A stretch of DNA of 64,000 bases from Onthophagus taurus (GCF_036711975.1 NC_091968.1:10230001-10294000); one strand, 5' to 3'; shown: positions 32,887 to 43,928, counted from the stretch's first letter. The notes: generated by a model not told the origin, from the letters alone. Program-made: numbers and translations.

Positions 32887-34815
32887 GGGTCGTTCTCAGA
32901 AGGGCTAAAAAAGTGTCCCTCTAATATCAAATCTTATATACTGAGATAAGTACATTCATTCGAGCAAAAAGCTATATGGTGAGACTCATTAGTATTACTT
33001 CATTAAGTTACATTAAAGTAACAAATATTTTATGTACACAAAATTCAAAAATTTTTAAAAGTTGGTTCGCACTTCATTAAATATTCAGGTGTCCCTCTGG
33101 TAAAATTGCAACTAAAACTATTTCTAAATCGGAAATAAAATAGTATTATATCATTTTATTACTGTCTTTTTTATATGGGGTAATTAACAAATCGATTTGA
33201 AGATGGTTTGCAATTTCTTATACATTTTAGTTTTAAATTAATCTCGAAAATGTTGTGTCCCTCGTTTTAATCTCAACTCCGTTACCACATCTTCTAATAT
33301 AAATATTCGTGTCGCCATGGTTACCCGGCTCATTGTTAACACTGCATAGGGAAGTTAATATTAGTATGACACTATAACTGTTAAAAAATATAAAATTGAC
33401 ACGCTGAATATATTCAAGATTTTGATTGATTTCTACAAATATTTTCTGGCTATTCGGTTTCTTAACTCCGTTACCTGTCGTGAAAGGTAAAGTTTAAGTG
33501 ATTTCTTACTGTAATTACATTAAGTAAATTACTAAAAAATATACGAACACGGTATGCAACTATCAGCATAAAATCTAATTTAGTTTAATTTTGAATATTT
33601 TTGAAAGCTCGTTTTCTCAACTCCGTGAATTTCAACTCCGTTCTTTCGGATTCTTTTGTTCCAAAATGTGAAAACTAGAGGTAAGGTCTTAAGTGAGGCT
33701 GCGGTTACAACATCAAAGTAAAAGAAAATATGCAATTAAAAGAAGAGGAATGCTTTGAGAAAACTGAGAGCGCAACGAAAAAATGATCCTGAGGCTTATG
33801 AAATTGCTAAATTGAAGGAAAGAGAGCGGTATCATCGCAGAGTTAATTACGATAAAATAAAAAAGATATCAATGTTAACAGATCCAGATAAAAGACGTAA
33901 AAGGGAAGAATTTAGGGAACATAGTAAGAAACTTACCAAGCAAAAAAGGCAGCTAGAAAAACACCAAGTAGTTACAGAATTGATACAATCTATTCCGAGA
34001 TACATATATGTTGCACCTCAGGAATATATCCCATCAGTATCGGTGTATAAATATAGTGAAAAAGAATCTGTCTGTTGATAAAATCTTGATCCATATGGAT
34101 TTTTCTAAAAATTACTTCTGTAAATATACTGAAAAAGTACAATCTGCACACTTTGGCTCTTTAAAGCATCAGATATCTTACAATTAGATATAATTGTGGC
34201 GTGGTAAAGTCTGTCAAGCAACCTTACCACACTTTTCATACCTTAGTTGTATATTAAAAGTATCCACACCAGATTACGATACTTTAGTAAAAGTCTTACA
34301 AAAATCAATAAAAGGGATCAAGATCTTTCGTATGGATGAAAAACTAATCCCTATGATCGACGAACTGATCCCAGAAAATATTCCTACGTTAAAGGTACGA
34401 TGAAAGTAGCCTGGATCAATAAACTAAGGAATAGACTTACAGAGAACTGACATGTCTGTGTTGTGAACCCGGCCAGCTTTGCTCACACTATAACTTGGAT
34501 CTAAGGTGTATAGAACAGCTCTACGTTATAGCGTTGTATATACAGATTCATCATCATTGGATGATGAATATGATATGCCATTGAGTTTAGTACGCAATAA
34601 GTTGAGATGTTAGGAACAAAACTTAGAATTAAATTATTATTTGTCAACTCCGTTACCTCTAAACTTAACATTATTTTCATTATTTAATTAGATTCTCAAA
34701 GTACAAAACTTTTGTTATACTAATATGTTTTCTTCGATAAATATATAACCTAGAAAACTAATTACACGAATTTTTTTCTTATAAACCTTTTTTCCACCCT
34801 TTTTGAGAATGACCC
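32887..34815 (+). mobile_element. Element D with ATTT target duplication
   Basis: The 4 bp duplication ATTT (32883-32886 and 34816-34819) splits the A transposase gene at GGATTTACT, which is intact in copy 1 near 7880. TIRs are GGGTCGTTCTCAGAAGGG and the inverse of its variant GGGTCATTCTCAAAAAGGG. Internal motif CAACTCCGTTACC (or variants) occurs at 33274, 33473, 33618, 33633 and 34645, and GTGTCCCTC three times near the left end. It carries a broken gene (33690-34420). Superfamily not assigned. Confidence 0.75.
33690..34420 (+). pseudogene. Basic, coiled-coil-like protein relic of element D
   Basis: Frames give RLRLQHQSKRKYAIKRRG, then (33755-34078) LRAQRKNDPEAYEIAKLKER and KRRKREEFREHSKKLTKQKR, a highly charged, probably helical segment. 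Next (34194-34403) comes YDTLVKVLQKSIKGIKIFRM and IPMIDELIPENIPTLK. At least two frame breaks. This resembles charged proteins that recur around insect DNA transposons, but I cannot name a function. Confidence 0.4.
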
Positions 34816-35498
34816 ATTTACTAATACCGACTTGAACTGCTCTTTGCATCCATTGCGTTCGTTACTGCAACAATTTTAGATGAACATGATGCGGGGTCGG
34901 CATAATGTTCATCTAAAAGCTTTTTTTCCTTCCTTTTATTTTCCACATTGCCCGTTTCCAAAAACAACTCTCTTAATTGTTTTTTTATCTACTAAAATTC
35001 CAAATTTTTCCTTAAATTGCCTTAAAACTGCATTGTAACTAATGTTCCACAATCCATACTACTGCACTATAAATATTTTATGTTGTAATGTAAACATGAT
35101 CAATTAATATTTGACAATAGGCTAAAGGTAACCTATCAAATGATAATTGTTAGTTTACTCAGATCATTTGTTTTTATTGTAAAACGGAATATTACAAAAA
35201 AATGTTCAAGAAAAAACTTTTATATGCTAAATTAATAAAATTCGGCATATTGCTATAATTTAACATAACAAACATTTTATCTTAATCAATTTTTCTTGTA
35301 CATTGCTAAGAAAGACCACTTTACCTGCAACGGTTAACAAACTTCTTGCGTTAACTTTGGTACTTTGAGGATATTTGACGTAAAACTTGGTTATATTTCG
35401 TTTTATGACATCCAGACTTTAATTGCAAAAGATGGAATTTGAATTCAAAAATGTATCGTCAATTATACCTTACGGGGACACAATCCGGGGACACACTG

Positions 35499-35639
35499 TA
35501 TAATTTACAAAGCAAAAACAAAACAAAATAAAAAAACATTTAACAATTCGTGAAATAAATTTTACAATCTCTCAATCATAATATTATTCTCTTATTTCTA
35601 ATAGTTTCTAACAATTTCTGCTTATTATTATTATTATTG
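35499..35639. other. AT-rich spacer
   Basis: Simple A-rich and ATT-rich sequence between A copy 2 and the LINE fragment. It ends in TTATTATTATTATTATT, probably the tail of the minus-strand LINE. Confidence 0.4.
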
Positions 35640-36490
35640 CTGCCGGGCTGACGAGAGCGACCCCTCTCATTACCGCGACCTATAAGATCTATTGTAACTT
35701 TAGCCCTCCAAAGGTTTAGGGCAAATGTAGGTCCTTAATGAACCTTAGTATTGTCCTGAGGTCTTGAACCTTTATGTCGGTAGGTAACAAGGGAGTTTTA
35801 CCGAAAATGTTGTGTCTTAGACGGCCTCTGGCGACGCAATTGCACAGTATATGTTCAGCAGTTTCTGACTCGTTGTTGCATAGTCGACAAGTTTGATCCT
35901 CAGCTTGTCCAATGTGGAAGAGGTAGTATTTTAAGGTGCATACACATCAAGCGAACGAACGCCGAACAGCGAACAAATGCCGAACACCGAAAGCGAATTC
36001 GACCAATATCTACTTACGTTAATACTCAGGCGAATCAAACGTTTGGTTCGCCTTCGCATGCGTTCGCTCCGAGAGTGGTACATCAAAGAAAATCGGATTT
36101 TGGTGTAGCCGGATTTGTTATTCGTGTGCTTAGAGTGTACAAACTTGCAAATGTTGAACAAACGAACAACAAACGTTCGTTATTCGGAGTTCGGTATTCG
36201 TTCGCTTGATATGGATGCACCTTTAGGGGTGCATGGCCGGTCAGGTAGCTTGAGAGCGTTCTTAGATCCCCTTTGCTGAGGCATAAAACCTCTTTGGTTT
36301 TGTTTTGCGACGGAGTTATCATACTCTTCGCTTGTCTGTAACCTGGAAGTTCTTTCCAGCGTAAGGCTATCTTTGAAACCTCCCAGTTGTTAATTATTTG
36401 TTTTAGGTGGCTTTTTTGTAATCCACAACCAGGTTGGGGTCCAATGAAGAGCGTGTTCGCTGCCTCTTTGGCAAGCTTGCAAGGGCGTAG
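35640..36490 (-). pseudogene. LINE fragment: RNase H / C-terminal region
   Basis: Minus-strand reading gives AANTLFIGPQPGCGLQKSH, NNWEVSKIALRWKELPGYRQ, SKGDLRTLSSYLTGHAPLK and, after the MITE, YYLFHIGQAEDQTCRLCNN and SETAEHILCNC with the CRLC...H...C zinc-knuckle pattern. This is typical of the C-terminus of jockey/R1/LOA-type LINEs. No reverse transcriptase palm remains. Confidence 0.75.
35934..36221. mobile_element. 288 bp MITE inside the LINE fragment
   Basis: TIRs AGGTGCATACACATCAAGCG (left) and the inverse of AGGTGCATCCATATCAAGCG (right). The target duplicate TTTA lies at 35930-35933 and 36222-36225. The interrupted LINE frame joins exactly across it (HAPLK / YYLF). It contains many GTTCGC/GCGAAC motifs. 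No gene. Confidence 0.85.
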
Positions 36491-36837
36491 ATAAGGGGGG
36501 TAAAGAGGGTAATTACCCCCCAGAATAAAGAAAATGTGTATTTTTATATATTTTTTTTAATTTACTACTACTTTTATTTAAACTAAATCTAATTTAATTA
36601 ATAATTATAATGAACAAGAACAACGCCTCTTATATCCGAACCTACTTATTGTACCCCGAGATGCGAGCTGTCTCGTCGTCAAGCAGACCTGTAGGTATAT
36701 TGTGTATATAGGAAGCGTTGACAAGAATCGACTTGTTTAGAAACAGATCGACTTTTTGTCGCCTACTTCGGTAGTTGGACGAATACGGCTCTTTTATGTT
36801 GGACGGAACAAGAAAATTCAAAGGCGTCCGTCTGGAA
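36491..36837. other. Unassigned spacer left of the large foldback
   Basis: Starts with the G/C inverted motif GGGGGGTAAAGAGGGTAATTACCCCCC at 36496-36522, possibly a MITE end. A minus-strand open frame (36857-36642, RTPLNFLVPSNIKEPYSSN) looks like a transposon-derived fragment of unknown type; I do not call it a gene. Confidence 0.35.
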
Positions 36838-37639
36838 TGCGGGAAGTTAGCCCCCATTTTTGATTTTTAAATTTTTTATTGTTGTTCTAGATTGTTCTAG
36901 AGTTGTTCTACATTGTTCCAAAGCGGCAAATCGAAAAAATAAAAACTCCGAGAGAAAACCGAAAAAACGGGTTTTTTGACTAGCCCCCCATTTTTGGAAA
37001 TATCAAATTTTCTTTGTTGTTCTGGGTTGTTCTAGTTGTTCTAGTTATTGTTCTAGAAAATCAAAATTATGGGATACAGCATTACGAAGTTATAACTAAA
37101 AATAGGTTTGGCCACCGAAATGTCTAGTTGATTGCTGTGACCATTAGTTTTTAGTCAATCTGGAACAGCTATTATTTTCACTAGAACAATTCTCTTAAGG
37201 GCACTTTACTCTTTGAAAATTTAAGTTTCTGGAAGTATCAGTCAGTAATTCTTGTGTCACCGGTTTTATATTACACAATAAGAATTAAAAAACATAGAAC
37301 AATCTAAAATAACTCAAACTTTGACCGGTGTGAAGACAGCAGTAAAAGATAGCAGTAAAAATTTCCGATGATACCCGAACGCCCATAGACGTCCGTAATA
37401 CCGGACAGACGGGGGCTCAATTTTTTCGAACAAAAAAACATTACATTATCAACTTAAGAAGTTAATTACAGTATATTAAAAGTAATTAATATATTTATCA
37501 CTAATATCTAGGTACAATCAGCAATTTTAATTAAAATAACTGGCTCCAGCTCCCTTATTGGTTCGAAGATCCGCACCAAACTTTATATACGCCTTCTAGA
37601 CATGATAAGAAATATATTTATCGAAAGAAATTCCACTTG

Positions 37640-38060
37640 CAAAGGGTCCGCAGGGGGGAACTACCCCGCAGTAGATTATAATTTGCTCTACCGCCCTTAT
37701 TCGGTCAAAGATCCGAACCAAACTTTACACAAGTGATCTAGACTACCTTAGAATCAAATATCCGTTAACAATTTCTACTTGCATAGGGACCGCGGGGGTG
37801 AACTACCCACCAGTAGATTTTAATTACCCCTACCGCCCTTATTCGGTCGAAGATCCGAACCAAACTTTACACGAATCTTCTAGACTACGTTAGAATCAAA
37901 TATCCGTTAACAATTTCCACTTGCATAGGGACCGCGGGGGTGAACTACCCACCAGTAGATTTTAATTACCCCTACCGCCCTTATTCGGGCGAAGATCCGA
38001 ACCAAACTTTACACAAGTGATCTAGACTACATTAGAATCAAATATCCGTTAACAATTTTA
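37640..38060 (-). repeat. 142 bp tandem repeats, left arm (about 3 copies)
   Basis: TCCGTTAACAATTT recurs at 37761, 37903 and 38044. Each unit has CCGCCCTTATTCGGTC and GACCGCGGGGGTGAACTACC. Inverse of the right set. Confidence 0.85.
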
Positions 38061-38099
38061 AGACATTCTAAAATAATTTAAAAAAAAATTAATATTATT

Positions 38100-38530
38100 A
38101 TGAGTCATCTGAATTATTGGGATCATTACATTTGAGATAAACTTGTTTTCTAATCAGATGCTTTTTGCACATAAATTCATAGCACTCATCACATTTTTTT
38201 GTTGTATAATTATTTTTAGCCCTACCACATAATTGGCATCGTTCTCTGATTTTACTTGAACGTGGATCTGTTTGCTGCGATGTCGATGGAGTGTCTATAT
38301 CTGTTGGTTCTTGGAGCTTTCCCTTTTGGGTTTTAACTACCCTGTTGGTTCAGGGTAGTTATTTGGCTTCTTTCAATCAAAAATCCGTTCATCTTCAATG
38401 CCAAATTATTTAGAAAATCTTTTCTAAATTGCGGCTTTGCTTTTATTTTGTCGCTGAAACTGTACAAAATATGGGCATTTATTCCTGCCATATTTATTGT
38501 TGAAAAAAACGAGGATTCAAATTCGAATTT
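38100..38530 (-). pseudogene. piggyBac-type transposase C-terminus, broken
   Basis: Minus-strand reading: NMAGINAHILYSF (the conserved last-Asp strand region, normally D.A.NA.ILY; the Asp position reads N-M-A-G) and KPQFRKDFLNNLALKM. A frameshift near 38345 leads to a cysteine-rich C-terminal finger, RCQLCGRAKNNYTTKKCDEC...CKKHL, typical of piggyBac transposases. The N-terminal two thirds are missing. Confidence 0.75.
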
Positions 38531-38639
38531 ATTTAGTATAAATATTAACAATATTTATATAAATACGTCAGCAGTCTTAACTTTAGTACTTAACAAAAAA
38601 ATCATCGAACATCCAGTTGTTTACAGAACAAAAACATTA

Positions 38640-39065
38640 ACATTAACCACCAAAGTCACGCAAGTGTATGGTGTCGCACAAATGGTCAGAGTACGAATAG
38701 TAGGCCTTCCGAATTAAAAAAGTTTTAATTTTATTCTTGAACAGTTCAGGAGGCAACCGAGCAATGTCGTTCGGTATTTTGTTATAGAATTTTACTCAAA
38801 GAAATTTAAAATGGCACTGACTTCGACCTAGTCTACAAAAGGTCGGTCTCAGTTGGGTACCGTTTCTAGTCCGATATTTATGTAAAGTGTCATGAGTCAT
38901 GACTAATAAAGTCGTCGAGATTTCGCCTTACAAATATTACACATTCCAAAATGTACAATGCCGGAAAGGTCAGTATATTATGGTTTGTAAAGGACCTACG
39001 GCAATCATCCATGTATGTTAGCGAGTTTATTATGTTACGAACCTCAATAAATGTTGCTTGATCAA
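38640..39065 (-). pseudogene. LINE reverse transcriptase 3' scrap
   Basis: Minus-strand reading includes FYNKIPNDIARLPPELFKNK and KTFLIRKAYYSYSDHL, the C-terminal NxxP..I..L....FK..LK.FL pattern of jockey/CR1-like reverse transcriptases. No catalytic motif. Confidence 0.55.
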
Positions 39066-39139
39066 TGGAAAACCCACAATCAGCAACATTAATTAATTAT
39101 TAATTATTTCCCATATAATTTTACCCGAAAGGATAAAGT

Positions 39140-39880
39140 CTATGCAAGTGAAAATTGTTAACGGATATTTGATTCTAACGTAGTCTAGAAGATTTGTGTA
39201 AAGTTTGGTTTGGATCTTCGACCGAATAAGGGCGGTAAGGGTAATTAAAATCTACTGGTGGGTAGTTCACCCCCGCGGTCCCTATGCAAGTGGAAATTGT
39301 TAACGGATATTTGATTCTAAGTTAGTCTAGATCACTTGTGTAAAGTTTGGTTCGGATCTTCGCCCGAATAAGGGCGGTAGAGATAATTAAAATCTACTGG
39401 TGGGTAGTTCACCCCCGCGGTCCCTATGCAAGTGGAAATTGTTAACGGATATTTGATTCTAATGTCGTTTAGAAGATTTGTGTAAAGTTTGGTTCGGATC
39501 TTCGACCGAATAAGGGCGGTAGGGGTAATTAAAATCTACTGGTGGGTAGTTCACCCCCGCGTTCCCTATGCAAGTGGAAATTGTTAACGGATATTTGATT
39601 CTAATGTAGTTTAGAAGATTTGTGTAAAGTTTGGTTCGGATCTTCGACCCAATAAGGGCGGTAGGGGTAATTAAAATCTACTGGTGGGTAGTTCACCCCC
39701 GCGGTCCCTATGCAAGTGGAAATTGTTAACGGATATTTGATTCTAAGGTAGTCTAGATCACTTGTGTAAAGTTTGGTTCGGATCTTTGACCGAATAAGGG
39801 CGGTAGAGCAAATTATAATCTACTGCGGGGGAGTTCACCCCCGCGGACCCTTTGCAAGTGGAACTTCTTTCGATAAATAT
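39140..39880 (+). repeat. 142 bp tandem repeats, right arm (5 copies)
   Basis: ACGGATATTTGATTCTAA recurs at 39161, 39303, 39445, 39587 and 39729. Units differ by a few bases. The set is inverted relative to 37640-38060, so the pair can form a very long snap-back stem. Confidence 0.9.
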
Positions 39881-41604
39881 ATTTCTTATCATGTCTAGAA
39901 GGCGTATATAAAGTTTGGTGCGGATCTTCGAACCAATAAGGGAGCTGGAGCCAGTTATTTTAATTAAAATTGCTGATTGTACCTAGATATTAGTGATAAA
40001 TATATTAATTACTTTTAATATACTGTAATTAACTTCTTAAGTTGATAATGTAATGTTATTTTGTTCGAAAAAATTGAGCCCCCGTCTGTCCGGTATTACG
40101 GACGTCTATGGGCGTTCGGGTATCATCGGAAATTTTTACTGCTATCTTCACACCGGTCAAACTTTGCTGATTCAAATTGTTCTAGATGTGTTTTACGTTT
40201 AACACGGACATTAATTTTGCAAAATCGCCCTTTTTTTTGTTGCTCTAAATTGTTCTTGTTGTTGTAGGTACTTAAAATGTTTATTTAATCACTGCGGCTT
40301 TAGTTCTTTTAAAGTTTTATATTAAAAATTAGTACTTACACCAATTAAAACAATTCAGAACATCACTAGAAAAACCTTAAATTTGAGTTGTTGTGATATT
40401 GGACAGGTTTTGTTGAATCGGTGAATCCAACCTTTAATATAATAGTAGTTTTAAAAAACTAAAAAAATATGGAATAATCTGACCATCCTAATTTTCTAAA
40501 AATCACAAGCTTCACCTTTCTCTTTAAACTTATAATAGTAAAACATAAGTTGCGATTTAAAGTGTATTTTATTTTGTATAACACAATTGGTTATTATTTA
40601 ATGATTTAAGAAAAAATCCATACAAGTTGAAGAAGCAACAGAAATAAATGCACAAATGTGCATATATGCGTGTAAATAAGTTCCGTGATATTAGTCTATT
40701 AGATGATTTAATTTATTTAGTTATACGTTACTTTAGAATAAATTTTTGTACAGTTTTTGTGAAAAAATGGTTATTGTTTTGTTAGTTTAGTTTATTTAAT
40801 AATTTATTACTTAGTTTTACAAAATAAAATACACTTTAAATCGCAACTTATATGTTATTATTATAAGTTTGAAGAGAAAGGTGATTTTTAGAAAATTAGA
40901 TGGTCAGATTATTCCATATTTTTTAATTTTTTAAAACTATGTATTATTATATTAAAGGTTGGGTTCACTGATTCAACAAAACCTGTCTGATATCACAATA
41001 ATTCAAATTTAAGGTTTTTCTAGTGAAAATAACAGCTGTTCTGAATTGTTTTAATTGTTATAAGTACTAACTTTTAATATGAAACTTTAATAGAACTAAG
41101 GCCGCAGTGAATAAATAAACATTTTAAGTACCTAGTACAACAAGAACAATTTAGAGTAACAAAAAATATGTGATTTTGCAAAATTAATGTCGGTGTTAAA
41201 CGTAAAACACATCTAGAACAATTTGAATCGGCAAAGTTTGAGTTATTTTAGATTGTTCTATGTTTTTTTAATTCTTATTGTGTAATATAAAACCGCTGAC
41301 ACCAGAATTACTGATTGAAACTTTCAGAAACTTTAATTTTCAAAGAGTAAAGTGCCTTTTAGAGAGTTGTTCTAGTGAAAATAATAGCTGTTCCAGATTG
41401 CGTGAGCTATAATAAGTATATATTTGTAATATGGAATTGATAATAGAAAAACTATGGTCACAGCAATCAACTAGACATTTCGGCGGCCAAACCTATTTTT
41501 AGTTATAACTTCGTAATGCTGTATCCCTTAATTTTGGTTTTCTAGAACAATAACTAGAACAACAATAAAAAATTTAAAAATCAAAAAATGGGGGCTAACT
41601 TCCC

Positions 41605-41982
41605 GCACTCAAAATTTAGGCGATTGTAGATTTCTGAAGGAGATTTTTGAAATTTTTTGTTGTGATAAATCAGAATGTACCGCTAATTGTGATAATTTAA
41701 AGTATTGTAATTATTCTAAGTTGTATAATTGGATATGAATTAATTTATGTATTATACACTTTTTCATTTATTTAAGGTTATAACTGTCAAATAATATTAA
41801 AGTTATGAAAAAAGTTCTTTTTTTAATTATATTTTATTAATATTTCGTATTTATGCATATAAATTATTTTCTGGGGTTCTTATTTTTAACGAAAATCCTT
41901 TAACTCCTTGTATCCCTATTTGTCTCATCAATTGGATTAGGTTAAGTGTGTTTTTTGAATCTAATGAAGCTGTATCTAAAAA
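41605..41982 (+). repeat. Direct duplication, right copy (DONSON 3' scrap plus true PSMG1 3' end)
   Basis: Carries a decayed DONSON C-terminus (NLGDCRFLKEIFEIFCCDKS ... KLYNWI and stop), the 3' UTR, and the real C-terminal codons of PSMG1 on the minus strand. Partner of 26911-27283. Confidence 0.9.
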
Positions 41983-42593
41983 TCCAATGAAAACAGCACA
42001 AGATTTATTGTTACATAAACTGTAAGTGAGTAAATCAGCGCAAATTCCCGTTATAAAATTTGGGATTGGTAGTTTTTCATAAAAAAATGTATCATTAATT
42101 TGAGGAGTTTTCAATGTAAATATTGTGCAACTTTCCTCTTGCAAAGGTTGATCTCCCTCAAACATAGTCAATGCAGAAGAAGTTACTCCATATATCTTCG
42201 TTGATTTCCCAACTATGTCCATAATGTTCAAAAAAATCTCTCCACTACTATAATTGGGTTTATTTTCACACACAAGCAAGTAAGTATTAATATTTAAATT
42301 ATATAAACTTAATCCTTGTTCTGTCGATACTTTGAATGGTCTTAAATTCTCGTAGACGCATTGTTTAAATACTTCTATAATTGATTTCGTGTTTATTATT
42401 ATTAAAACATCTATTTTAATTTTAGAGAGGTTTAATGTTGAGTCATCGTCCCATCTAAACGGATTTCTACAAAAATTACAATTAATTTTAATTTTTCCAT
42501 TATTTTAACTTACGGGGTGTAAGGTTCCACATCATGGAAGTCATCACCGTATAGTGATCTACTCGAAGGAATTATTATTTCACCAAAAACCAT
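41851..42593 (-). CDS. PSMG1: Proteasome assembly chaperone 1
   Basis: PSMG1 pairs with PSMG2 to guide assembly of the 20S proteasome alpha ring. Exon 1 is 42593-42514 (MVFGEIIIPSSRSLYGDD ... EPYT). A 47 bp GT-AG intron (42513-42467) follows, then exon 2 42466-41851, giving 231 aa in frame. N-terminal FGE.. and the NPFRWDDD segment resemble insect PSMG1. The C-terminal half has LPIPNFITGICADLLTYS, CAVFIGFLDTASLDS and the final NLYA, matching the NIYT-type tail of the family, which inserts between alpha subunits (HbYX-like in role). The family is poorly conserved, so the name rests on the pattern at both ends. It shares a 76 bp divergent promoter with the gene at 42670. Confidence 0.75.
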
Positions 42594-42639
42594 TTTTGAA
42601 AGACGTTAATTTTAATTTAAACGATACGATTACAACCAC

Positions 42640-42649
42640 AACATAACCT
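42640..42649 (+). promoter_or_regulatory. AACATAACCT motif in a bidirectional promoter
   Basis: Only 76 bases separate the PSMG1 ATG (minus) from the ATG at 42670 (plus). The 10-mer lies between them, 21 bases before the plus-strand ATG. Same motif as at 25368 and 63047. Confidence 0.5.
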
Positions 42650-42669
42650 CAAACAACTTGACATTAAAA

Positions 42670-43198
42670 ATGACAGTTCTTTTAAACGATAAAATAATCT
42701 TTATTATCACATTTCTTTTACAATTTTCTTTAGAAGCATCTAATAACAACCCTGCAATACAAAAATCCGAATTCGAATATGACGAAGATCCAAACGTTTT
42801 ATTAAGACTTTATCAAGCGGGAGAATCGAAAGATCCGGATATTAATCTAGATTTTGAGGAAGTTTTAAATAACCCCAAGCAAAGAATTCGCGTTAGAGAA
42901 GGAGCACTCAACAAGGTATCAAAAACTTTACGAATACCAAAACCGTTGGATGAAGATTATTACTACGAAGATGAACAACCGGAAGCAGAAAGTGAACACG
43001 AAGAGAAAAAGAGACCACTATCTCGATGGATTACGATAACTTTACCAACAATTTTAGGTACGTCTTAAACGTTAATTTGCATCGTAAGCTATCAGTTTTG
43101 GAACTGATCAACTAAATATTACTTCTAAAGCAATTAGAGAAGCTGAATCCGAATCTATAATCCGTTTTTTAGGATTGGTTCTAGTTTTTGATGGTTGT
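42670..43198 (+). CDS. Small signal-peptide acidic membrane protein, first exon (paralogue of 61303)
   Basis: Exon 1 is 42670-43057, from ATG (MTVLLNDKIIFIITFLLQFS, signal peptide) through an acidic ectodomain (DEDYYYEDEQPEAESEHEEK) to SRWITITLPTILG. It ends phase 1 at a GTACGT donor. The paralogue at 61303 has the same order, the same WKTITLPAVIG end and the same intron phase, followed by a transmembrane exon. Here the only nearby acceptor candidate (TTTTTTAG, ending about 43154) would add GLVLVFDGCIFILN and stop at the edge of a PAL repeat. The second exon is thus unproven, and the gene may be truncated. No known family recognised; probably a type I surface protein. Confidence 0.6.
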
Positions 43199-43208
43199 AT
43201 ATTTATAT

Positions 43209-43300
43209 TGAACTAACACTATAAACATTCAGGTTTAGCTGTACATTTCTAAAGACAACTAAACCCAAATGTTTCTAGGTCTATATAGTGTTAGTTCTAG
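43209..43300. repeat. PAL palindromic repeat
   Basis: GAACTAACACTATAAACATT ... inverse ending AGTGTTAGTTCTAG. Family described at 14931. Confidence 0.8.
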
Positions 43301-43439
43301 TAACAATGCTAAGTTGCGCTAAGTAGTACTAGATAGTCAGGTTATTGTATACAGCAGTGGTGTCCATAACGTCGATCGCCATCGACTGGTCGATCGCCAA
43401 TAAAATCATGAATTTGAAATATCTATATCTGGGCCTTAA

Positions 43440-43790
43440 GGCCCGTACAGACACGTTTAGTAATTTAGTCGAGTAGCGAGTAATTTAGTAACTCGCTATG
43501 TGCGGACAGTACTATTTAGTCGAGTAGTTTACTAAAACGATTTAGTCGAGTAGATCCATTTGATTCTATTTTTTCGGTCGAGTAGCGTACCCCCACTACT
43601 CACAACTGCCAGTGAATTAGCAATTGTATTGCGCGCGATGACGTCGTCTGTTTATTTTGAGTACCACTAAAGTGTCTTGAGCGTATTAAATGTGGACAGT
43701 TGCAATGGTTGCAATCTACTAAACGTTCCAGTGGTAAGTGGCTACTCCGTCGCTACTCGACTAAATTACTAAACGTGTCTTAAGAGCCAA
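43440..43790. mobile_element. MITE with about 43 bp TIRs
   Basis: GACACGTTTAGTAATTTAGT followed by CGAGTAGCGA at the left (from 43453) pairs with the inverse at 43750-43783. The internal motif TTTAGTCGAGTAG is repeated four times. Ends GGCCCGTAC / TTAAGAGCC suggest a short target duplication that I cannot settle. No coding sequence. Confidence 0.7.
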
Positions 43791-43928
43791 AAAAGAAAGG
43801 TTAGTTTTAAAATGTAAAAAAAGATTTTAAACCCTTCGGTCGTTCTTGGCAAAACATTTATATAAAAAATCAATCTTGGTCAAAAATAAGTGGATACCAC
43901 TGGTATAACTTTTATTGAACCACAAGTA

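Larger units (their letters stand above)
30735..35498. mobile_element. Mariner-like element A, copy 2, left end truncated
   Basis: Right terminus CGGGGACACACTG at 35498 followed by TA. The left TIR survives only from TTTCTGAGCAATG (30735). It holds element B copy 2 (30752-32576) in the left TIR and element D (32887-34815) in the transposase gene, which also has an internal deletion of about 560 bp near 32850. The right TIR (35285-35498) is uninterrupted and shows the empty form of the B insertion site (TTGTACATTGC near 35297). Confidence 0.85.
36838..41604. mobile_element. 4.8 kb foldback element with piggyBac relic
   Basis: Outer arms are GCGGGAAGTTAGCCCCCATT (36838) and its inverse ending at 41604, directly against the DONSON duplication. 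The arms stay complementary for more than 700 bases (for example CGAACGCCCATAGACGTCCG at 37378 and its inverse near 40100; ATTTCGGTGGCCAAACC-type pair at 37115 and 41480). Additional palindromic DNA lies at 40270-41240. Inner arms carry 142 bp tandem repeats. The core holds a piggyBac-type transposase C-terminus and a LINE scrap. TTAA is not present at the ends, so the outer structure may be a foldback that swallowed a piggyBac. Confidence 0.75.

Noticed and set aside
36642-36857. 71-codon minus-strand frame with RTPLNFLVPSN
   Set aside because: Resembles a transposon-derived scrap but no family is recognisable and the start lies inside the foldback terminus.
41605-41740. Second DONSON gene
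   Set aside because: Only the last 40 or so codons are present, decayed and without promoter; it is one half of the flanking duplication.
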